From an uncultured Verrucomicrobiota bacterium (GTDB lineage Bacteria > Verrucomicrobiota > Verrucomicrobiia > Chthoniobacterales > SZAS-18): a stretch of DNA of 10,395 nucleotides. The translations under genes were made by a program, and so were the position numbers. Within the stretch, counting starts at the first letter, position 1. The number at the start of each line of letters is the position of its first letter. The notes under the pieces were generated by a model that was not told the origin of the DNA, did no database searches, and saw only the letters and a program-made list of their open reading frames with translations. The stretch is from positions 1 through 10,395 of the forward strand of contig CALMOL010000480.1 of NCBI GenBank assembly GCA_937871685.1, written 5' to 3'. Shown here one piece after another: positions 6,302 to 10,395 of this stretch.

Positions 6302-6672
6302 TGGAACCCTCGCGCCGCCTCACCGCGGTCCTGCCCTGCAACGACCTGGATCGCAGCGAGGCGTTTTACCGCCGGCTCGGCTTCACGCACCGCTCCGGGC
6401 CGGACGATTACCGCATGCTGGCCGACGGGCGCGGCGGCGAGCTGCACCTCCAGCCCGCCGTCGAAGGCTGGCTGGTTCCCGGCCGCAATCCCTTCGGGCT
6501 CTACCTCTCCGTCGAGAACGTGGACGAGCTGGCGGCCGAGATGGGGTGCGCGGCGGAGGACAAGCCCTGGGGCATGCGCGAGTTCGCGCTGTCGGACCCG
6601 GACGAGACGCTGGTGCGAGTCGGCTGGCCCTCGCGGCTCCTCCCCGCCCGGGAAAATGCGCCTCTCGAGTGA
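6301..6672 (+). CDS. VOC-superfamily protein (glyoxalase / bleomycin-resistance fold)
   Basis: This 123-residue protein has two beta-alpha-beta-beta-beta modules of the vicinal oxygen chelate fold. The first contains TAVLPCNDLDRSEAFYRRLGF and GGELHLQP (His49 in a usual metal-ligand position). The second contains LYLSVENVDELAAEMG and WGMREFALSDPDETLVRVG. The length and the NPFGLYLSVENVDEL pattern fit the small bleomycin-resistance/dioxygenase-like group, which includes drug-binding proteins as well as enzymes. Only some metal ligands of true glyoxalase I are recognisable, so catalysis is uncertain and drug or metabolite binding is equally possible. The ATG overlaps the kinase stop codon, and a GTG immediately before it is an alternative start; no separate ribosome binding site is seen, so translation is probably coupled to the kinase. 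Confidence 0.88.
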   Translation: MEPSRRLTAVLPCNDLDRSEAFYRRLGFTHRSGPDDYRMLADGRGGELHLQPAVEGWLVPGRNPFGLYLSVENVDELAAEMGCAAEDKPWGMREFALSDPDETLVRVGWPSRLLPARENAPLE

Positions 6673-7121
6673 TCAAGGCGAGGGCGGCTCGCAGGTTTTG
6701 GAGAGCAGTGTCCCCGGCGCGGCTTTTCTCGCGCCGTTGCCTCCTTCATCGCCCCGCCGTCAGCACGAGCCAGAAGGGGGCTCAGGGCGATTCCGTCCAA
6801 CGAGCCTTGGCGGCTCTCCAAGGACCTAGCAAAACGCTCGGAGGACCGACTGATTTCATCGGTCGGAAGGGTGAAATTGCGGGCGCGCGGGCGCAATTCG
6901 CCGGCCCGGCGATCAGATCGATCCGTCCGCGGGTGCCGGGCGTCTCTCGGAGGCTCCCAGCCGGCCGCGATCTGCAATTTCGGAATGAGGCGCGGCCCGC
7001 CATCTGGATGGAGTCTAACGCTGCCGAGTCGCTCAGTGCCTTGGCTGCGCCGACTTCTCGAAGCGAAAAACGTGCCGAGCCACTCCAGATTGGACCTCCG
7101 TGTTCCCCTTCCCGTTCCCGC
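6673..7121. other. 449-base gene-free region with clustered inverted repeats
   Basis: No convincing coding frame exists here; frames that stay open are extensions or antisense shadows. Near the left end CGGCGCG (6715-6721) pairs perfectly with CGCGCCG (6730-6736) around GCTTTTCT, which could help terminate the kinase/VOC transcript although no clean T run follows. The segment just before it (about 6693-6714) reminds me of dispersed repeats in verrucomicrobial genomes, but I cannot verify that. Bases 6805-6981 hold the stacked inverted repeats described separately. The last 140 bases, up to the start of the HExxH protein gene, show nothing I recognise, and no clear promoter. Confidence 0.5.
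6805..6981. repeat. Cluster of stacked and nested inverted repeats, candidate structured RNA
   Basis: CCTTGG (6805-6810) pairs with CCAAGG (6818-6823). CCGACTGAT (6846-6854) pairs with ATCGGTCGG (6858-6866) with one wobble and a TTC loop. GAAATTGC (6873-6880) is an exact inverted repeat of GCAATTTC (6974-6981). Inside that, CAGATCG (6914-6920) matches CGATCTG (6968-6974), and GGGTGCC (6931-6937) pairs with GGCTCCC (6952-6958) with one mismatch. AATTGCG (6875-6881) can alternatively pair with CGCAATT (6892-6898). It matches no riboswitch or RNA family I know. Transcription and strand are unproven; GC-rich DNA yields chance repeats, but nested ones are less expected. Confidence 0.35.
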
Positions 7122-8117
7122 ATGAAATCCTTGCCCAAGATTGTGCTGCTTGCCGCTCTCGCCCTTCTGCCCTTGCAGGTGGTTTGGGCGGAGGAGAAGC
7201 TTCCCCTGCCGAGGACAGACGAGATCCGCCTGGACGAGGCCGCGCGGCTGGCCGCCGAGCTGGGCGAGGAAGTCTGGAAGGGCTGGAGCGCGGCGCCCTT
7301 CGCGGTGCTCCTCATCACGCCGGAGCGCGAGTTCCTGCTGCGGCATCCCAAGCCGCCGGCGGATTTCCGCGGCGAGGGCGGCGTGCTTTCCCGAACGCGC
7401 ACGCTGTCGCCGGGAATGCTGGCGACCTTCCCCTTTGAAGGCACGTCCACCATCGTCGTCGGCCAGGCGGAGAGCACCTTCGTCAAAACTTCGACGCCCT
7501 GGGTGCTCACGGTGCTGCACGAGCATTTTCACCAGCTCCAGCAGTCGCGACCCGGCTACTTCCAGGATGTGAACTCGCTGGGCCTGAGCGGCGACGACCA
7601 GACGGGCATGTGGATGCTGAATTATCCGTTTCCCTACAAGGCGCCCGCCGTGGCGGAGCAGTTCTCCGCGATGAGCCGCCGGCTCGCCGTGGCCTTGCGG
7701 GCGCGGGGGAAGGCCGACTTCCGCGCCGCGGCCGCGGCTTACCTCCAGGCGAAGCAGGATTTCAAAAAGCTGCTCTCGGAGAAAGATTACCGATACTTCT
7801 CCCTGCAATTGTGGCAGGAGGGCTTGGCGCGCTACACCGAATGCCGCGTGGCCCGGCTCGCCGCCGCGAAGGCGCCGCCCGGTGCGGAATTCAAGGCACT
7901 GCCGGACTTCACCTCCTACGAGCGCGTGGCGACCTCGCTGGAGGAAGGCATTCTCGCCCGGCTGCTCGACGCCAAGCTGGCCGACGATGAGCGCAACGCC
8001 TTCTACGCCGTGGGCGCCGGCGAGGGCCTGCTGCTCGACGAGCTGAGCCCCGGCTGGCAGGACCGCTACTTCCGCGAGCGATTCCAGACGGACTCCTACT
8101 TCCCAGCCGAGCGCTGA
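7122..8117 (+). CDS. Exported protein with HExxH zinc-peptidase-like signature
   Basis: This 331-residue protein begins with a Sec signal peptide (MKSLPKIVLLAALALLPLQ, likely cleaved after VWA near residue 23). The central segment LTVLHEHFHQLQQS contains HEHFH (His133, Glu134, His137), the HExxH zinc-binding and catalytic signature, preceded by hydrophobic residues as in real zincins. About 96 residues later WQEGLARYTECRVARL offers Glu233 (or Glu240) as a third ligand in an 'EGLA.Y.E' helix typical of gluzincin-like proteins. I do not recognise the family as a whole. Most likely it is a periplasmic or secreted metallopeptidase, or a degenerate one with another role; the substrate is unknown. 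ATG 7122 is chosen because the signal peptide begins there; the bases before it are pyrimidine-rich (TTCCCGTTCCCGC) with no Shine-Dalgarno. It is transcribed alone and faces the NIPSNAP gene across the REP element. Confidence 0.75.
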   Translation: MKSLPKIVLLAALALLPLQVVWAEEKLPLPRTDEIRLDEAARLAAELGEEVWKGWSAAPFAVLLITPEREFLLRHPKPPADFRGEGGVLSRTRTLSPGMLATFPFEGTSTIVVGQAESTFVKTSTPWVLTVLHEHFHQLQQSRPGYFQDVNSLGLSGDDQTGMWMLNYPFPYKAPAVAEQFSAMSRRLAVALRARGKADFRAAAAAYLQAKQDFKKLLSEKDYRYFSLQLWQEGLARYTECRVARLAAAKAPPGAEFKALPDFTSYERVATSLEEGILARLLDAKLADDERNAFYAVGAGEGLLLDELSPGWQDRYFRERFQTDSYFPAER

Positions 8118-8440
8118 AGGCAAGAAGGCGATTAGCTGCCTACCGGCTCATCATTGGTCTTACCGGGATCGGCGGCTCGTGCCAACGCGCAGTGGAATGC
8201 AGCAGACGCAGCCGCGTCAGCGGCGATCCGAACGTAGCCCCGCGCTTCGGCGCGGGGTTGGCTGTCCCAAGCAGTCTGCGTCGCGTCAGCGACGCTTGAA
8301 CGCGCTTGGCCGGATGCGTTCAGCCGTCGCTGACGCGACGAGATTCGCGGGTGGGGCCGGTTCCCCGCGCTGAAGCGCGGGGCTACGTTCGAACCGCCGC
8401 TGACGCGGCCCCAAAGCCACGCGCGCGATGGTGCTTTATA
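8118..8440. other. Gene-free region between convergent genes, mostly a REP/BIME palindrome
   Basis: No gene is visible. Bases 8211-8409 are the large palindrome described separately. The flanks (8118-8210 and 8410-8440) show no promoter or classical terminator with a T run. Since the flanking genes converge, the GC-rich hairpins of the palindrome may be what stops transcription from both sides; that role is inferred. Confidence 0.6.
8211..8409. repeat. BIME-like palindrome with two inverted REP units
   Basis: The outer arms, 8211-8257 and 8363-8409, are inverted repeats matching at 44 of 47 positions. Each arm has a GTAG tetranucleotide (8234-8237; complement CTAC at 8383-8386) next to a perfect hairpin. 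The left hairpin is CCCCGCGC-TTCG-GCGCGGGG (8238-8257) and the right is CCCCGCGC-TGAA-GCGCGGGG (8363-8382). Each arm also has a smaller palindrome, GCCGCGTCAGCGGC on the left and its complement form on the right. Inner arms 8279-8303 and 8316-8340 match at 23 of 25 positions and hold a variant palindrome CGTCGCGTCAGCGACG. GTAG plus hairpin is the hallmark of REP sequences recognised by REP-associated tyrosine transposases (RAYT, Y1 HUH type). No RAYT gene is present, so this would be a non-autonomous copy. Confidence 0.85.
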
Positions 8441-8788
8441 TCAGGCGGCAATGCTCGTTGTCCGGCGCATCGCCTCAACACCCTCTGCCGACAACCAGAT
8501 CACCGCGTCCGTGTAAACCTGGATGAGCGCGAGGATTTCCTCGCGTGGCCCCTGGCGCCACGCGTCGCTGCCGTAGAAGGCGTCCTGCGAGGATTGCCGG
8601 TGCGCGAGGTCATCGTAGGCGCGCGCGAGGAAATACGCGTCGGCATCGTGGAGCGAGGGGCCGTGCGCCACCACGTCCACCCGCGCCTCGCGAAGCATCG
8701 GCAACGCCCGCGTCACGAACAACTCGTGAAGCCGCGCGCCGGCGCCCGGCTGGAGCTGGTAGGAACGGATCTCGACGAGGCGTCTCAC
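8441..8788 (-). CDS. NIPSNAP-family protein
   Basis: This 115-residue protein fits the NIPSNAP family (dimeric alpha/beta-barrel, ferredoxin-like fold). The first strand VEIRSYQLQPGAGARLHELF is the family's clearest mark, corresponding to the usual 'yELRtY.l.pG...f...f' pattern. Further family-like parts are YFLARAYDDLAHRQSSQDAFYGSDAWRQG and the helix EEILALIQVYTDAVIWL. One NIPSNAP unit normally needs about 100 residues, so this is a single complete domain. Bacterial members are of unknown function; some relatives with this fold are monooxygenases or heme-binding proteins. The only sensible start is GTG at 8788, since no in-frame ATG lies between it and the first strand; the leader lacks a Shine-Dalgarno. 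It diverges from the DUF5069 gene across 83 bases, which hold a perfect six-base inverted repeat (8810-8815 / 8820-8825). Confidence 0.82.
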   Translation of the reverse strand: MRRLVEIRSYQLQPGAGARLHELFVTRALPMLREARVDVVAHGPSLHDADAYFLARAYDDLAHRQSSQDAFYGSDAWRQGPREEILALIQVYTDAVIWLSAEGVEAMRRTTSIAA

Positions 8789-8809
8789 AAGGGCCCAATC
8801 GTAGGCGAC

Positions 8810-8825
8810 GGCGGGCCATCCCGCC
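8810..8825. promoter_or_regulatory. Palindrome in the divergent NIPSNAP/DUF5069 promoter region
   Basis: GGCGGG and CCCGCC flank a four-base CCAT centre. The site lies 21 bases upstream of the GTG start of the minus-strand gene and 46 bases upstream of the plus-strand ATG. On the minus strand TACGAT (complement of 8798-8803) is a modest -10 candidate nine bases before the GTG. A regulator site is possible, but so is chance in such GC-rich DNA. Confidence 0.25.
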
Positions 8826-8871
8826 AGGCGCTGGGCGTGCGTCGCGGGCGAAGGCGTGCTTTGCTCGGCGC

Positions 8872-9315
8872 ATGGACCCGCTCGACCTCACCCAGGCGCC
8901 GCCACGCTCGCCGCGCGCCACCCTCCGCGGACTGTGCATGCTCCCGCGCATGATCGACATCGCCCGCGCGCAGCTCCCCGGCGGCCGCGCCGGCCAATAC
9001 CAAATCGGCGTGGGTTTCTCCGGGATGGTCTTCTACAAGCTCGGCCTCGGCGCGCCCGAGTTCCGGGCGATCGTCGCGGCCGCGCCGGACGACGGGGCGG
9101 TGGCGGAAAAGGTCATGCCGGGCTTGGACGAGCCCACGAGCTTGCGCCTCAATGCACGGCTCGAAGGCGCCCGCGTGGCGGACATTCCCCCCGATCTGAG
9201 GCCGATCTTCGAGAGCTTTTACGGCCCGAACGTGCCGGTCGAGCGCAACATGTTCGACTTCCTCGAGGACGACGACGCGGGGAAGATTGCCAGCGGCGCG
9301 GCGAAAGCTCCCTGA
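8872..9315 (+). CDS. DUF5069 domain protein
   Basis: This 147-residue soluble protein begins DPLDLTQAPPRSPRATLRG and continues with CMLPRMIDIARAQLPGG. That is the 'DLTk..PRSP...l.GyvmLPRmIDKaRA' opening I associate with DUF5069, a family of unknown function frequent in Verrucomicrobiota and Planctomycetes. The GQYQIGVGFSGMVFYKLGLGAPEFRAIV segment and the acidic end MFDFLEDDDAGKI also fit. No catalytic residues are known and none stand out. The ATG at 8872 is chosen because the conserved block starts at residue 4; the longer frame from 8545 would run antisense through the NIPSNAP gene. No Shine-Dalgarno precedes it. It is the first gene of a tight cluster, with 15 bases to the next gene. Confidence 0.85.
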   Translation: MDPLDLTQAPPRSPRATLRGLCMLPRMIDIARAQLPGGRAGQYQIGVGFSGMVFYKLGLGAPEFRAIVAAAPDDGAVAEKVMPGLDEPTSLRLNARLEGARVADIPPDLRPIFESFYGPNVPVERNMFDFLEDDDAGKIASGAAKAP

Positions 9316-9330
9316 GGACCGGAAGACACG

Positions 9331-9798
9331 ATGCTCGCCGAGAACTACTCCCTGCTGCTGACCATCCACAGCCTGTGGCGCTGGGTCGTGCTGCTGGCCG
9401 CGGTCTTCTCGCTGGCCTGGGCCGTGACCGGCCGCGTGCGCGGGCAGCCCTTCGCGCCGTGGGGCGACCGGGCGCGCAGCCTGTATGTGGGCGCCGTGGA
9501 CATCCAGCTCCTCCTCGGCCTGCTGCTGTATGCGGCCAGCCCGATCATCCGCTCGGCCTGGATGAACTTCTCCCTGGCGATGAAGCAGCACGAGCCGCGC
9601 TTCTTCTCGGTGGAGCATTCCCTGACCATGCTGGTCGCCGTCGCCCTGGCCCACATCGGCGCGGCGCGCGTGCGCGCGGCCACGGACGACCGGAAGAAGT
9701 TCGCGCGCCTGCTGCTTTGGAGCGCGCTTTCCCTTCTCGCCATTCTCGTCGGCATCCCGTGGTGGCGGCCGCTGCTCCGTGGAATGCTCAGCTCATAA
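9331..9798 (+). CDS. Four-helix membrane protein resembling 'cytochrome B' annotated family
   Basis: This 155-residue inner-membrane protein has four predicted helices at about 16-34, 51-71, 94-113 and 126-145. The sequence pattern matches small proteins annotated 'cytochrome B' in Bacteroidetes and relatives: IHSLWRWVVLL at the start, DIQLLLGLLLYAASP in helix 2, an AMKQHEPRFFSVEHSLTML loop, and a GIPWWRP end. His13, His96 and His108 are positioned to be heme ligands, and His87 lies in the loop. Heme binding and electron transfer are inferred from this resemblance and have not been shown. The start at 9331 is supported by a purine-rich stretch (GGAAGA at 9321-9326). It lies 15 bases after the DUF5069 gene and 10 bases before the aminopeptidase gene, so the three are probably co-transcribed. 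Confidence 0.75.
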   Translation: MLAENYSLLLTIHSLWRWVVLLAAVFSLAWAVTGRVRGQPFAPWGDRARSLYVGAVDIQLLLGLLLYAASPIIRSAWMNFSLAMKQHEPRFFSVEHSLTMLVAVALAHIGAARVRAATDDRKKFARLLLWSALSLLAILVGIPWWRPLLRGMLSS

Positions 9799-9808
9799 TC
9801 TCCTGCCC

Positions 9809-10395
9809 ATGAATTTCGCCGCCTTCGATTCCGACACCCTGCAATCCCGCCGCGCGCGCGTCGCTCGCGAGCTAGCCCTCACCGACGAGGTCCTCCTCGT
9901 CGGCGCGGGCGAGCCGGTGCCGCTGCCCGAGAACACGGACCAGCACTACCCCTTCCGCGCGCACTCGGAATACTTCTACCTCGCCGGCAGCGAGTGCCCC
10001 GGCGGCGTGGTGGCCTTCGACGCGAAGAAGGGCCCGGCGAAAGGATGGACCTCCTTCGTGCCGGACGTGACCGAGGCGGAGCGCGTGTGGGAGTTGGCCG
10101 TCAAGGCGAAGGGCGGGCGCGAGCGCGTGTGGGAAGCGCGCGAGCAGCCGGCAGGCGAGTCCTTCGCCCGCCTGGAGCGAGGGCTGACGGCCCGCCGCGG
10201 CCTGACGATCATCATCCTCGGCGCGCTCCTGCGCGGCGTGCGGGGCGACGAGGCGCGCGCCGTTTCCACGCGCGAGAAGCTCGCCGCCGCGCGCCGGCCC
10301 AAGGACGCGGCCGAGGTGGCCCTCCTGCGCCGCGCGGCCGAGGCCACCGCGGCGGGCTTCGCCGCGCTGCGCGCCCAAATGCGCCCCGGCATCAC
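9809..10395 (+). CDS. Xaa-Pro aminopeptidase (aminopeptidase P, M24B), N-terminal part, cut by window edge
   Basis: The frame from ATG 9809 stays open to the window end: 195 full codons with no stop. It encodes the AMP_N domain of aminopeptidase P. Landmarks are LQSRRARVARELA, ENTDQHYPFRAHSEYFYLAG (the family's 'dt.ypFR..s.F.YLtG'), and SFVPDVTEAERVWE. After a linker, REKLAAARRPKDAAEVALLRRAAEATAAGF and MRPGI mark the beginning of the M24 pita-bread catalytic domain. The metal ligands (Asp, Asp, His, Glu, Glu) lie beyond the edge and cannot be checked. The enzyme removes an N-terminal residue that precedes proline and is normally cytoplasmic. It starts ten bases after the membrane protein stop. 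The leader TCTCCTGCCC is pyrimidine-rich, with no Shine-Dalgarno. A pepP symbol would fit but is withheld because the catalytic half is missing. Confidence 0.88.
   Translation, partial: MNFAAFDSDTLQSRRARVARELALTDEVLLVGAGEPVPLPENTDQHYPFRAHSEYFYLAGSECPGGVVAFDAKKGPAKGWTSFVPDVTEAERVWELAVKAKGGRERVWEAREQPAGESFARLERGLTARRGLTIIILGALLRGVRGDEARAVSTREKLAAARRPKDAAEVALLRRAAEATAAGFAALRAQMRPGI

Noticed and set aside
6855..6900. Possible cobalamin-type riboswitch, because GGAAGGGTGAAATTGC recalls part of its core
   Set aside because: The other conserved core blocks are absent and the downstream gene has no cobalamin link.
6057..7121. Plus-strand frame that would extend the HExxH protein far upstream
   Set aside because: It runs out of frame through the kinase and VOC genes. 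A signal peptide beginning at the 7122 ATG marks the true start.
6501..8123. 540-codon minus-strand open frame
   Set aside because: It lies antisense to the VOC gene, the gene-free region and the HExxH gene. Its composition is that of a GC-rich mirror frame, and no motif is visible.
8238..8257. Left REP hairpin as a stand-alone intrinsic terminator
   Set aside because: No T run follows on either strand, and it belongs to a paired GTAG-hairpin repeat, which explains it better.

Overview
The window is high-GC (roughly two thirds G+C by eye) bacterial chromosome. I count twelve complete protein genes and one gene cut by the right edge. The lineage is most likely Verrucomicrobiota or a neighbouring PVC phylum. 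The clues are a PEP-CTERM sorting-signal protein, a DUF5069 protein, a YARHG-domain protein, a REP-type palindromic repeat, and several start codons that lack a Shine-Dalgarno sequence. This assignment is an inference from gene content. I see no rRNA, tRNA, CRISPR array, insertion sequence or phage gene.

Left part (1-2450). A GntR/HutC-type repressor gene on the minus strand has a promoter placed so that its mRNA should be leaderless or nearly so, with an imperfect palindrome between -35 and -10. Divergent from it is a GNAT N-acetyltransferase gene whose Shine-Dalgarno lies inside a perfect hairpin. Next, on the minus strand, comes a monocistronic PEP-CTERM secreted protein gene with its own promoter and an intrinsic terminator.

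Middle part (2450-6672). An arginase-superfamily gene converges on, and overlaps by 48 bases, a DUF2306 membrane protein gene. That gene is divergent, across only 30 bases, from an exported YARHG-domain protein gene. A soluble GAF-domain histidine kinase gene follows and shares one base with a VOC (glyoxalase-fold) gene, so those two are probably translationally coupled.

Right part (6673-10395). A gene-free stretch of about 450 bases contains several nested and stacked inverted repeats. It precedes a gene for an exported protein with an HExxH zinc-peptidase signature. Between this gene and the convergent NIPSNAP-family gene lies a 199-base near-symmetric palindrome with two GTAG-plus-hairpin REP units in opposite orientation (a BIME-like element). 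The window ends with a tight plus-strand cluster: DUF5069 protein, a four-helix membrane protein resembling 'cytochrome B' annotated proteins, and the N-terminal part of an Xaa-Pro aminopeptidase.

The genes do not form one pathway; most are single genes or pairs. The likely functional units are the kinase/VOC pair and the DUF5069/membrane protein/aminopeptidase cluster. The observations most worth a second look are the REP palindrome, the structured gene-free region, the unrecognised HExxH protein and the kinase/VOC coupling.
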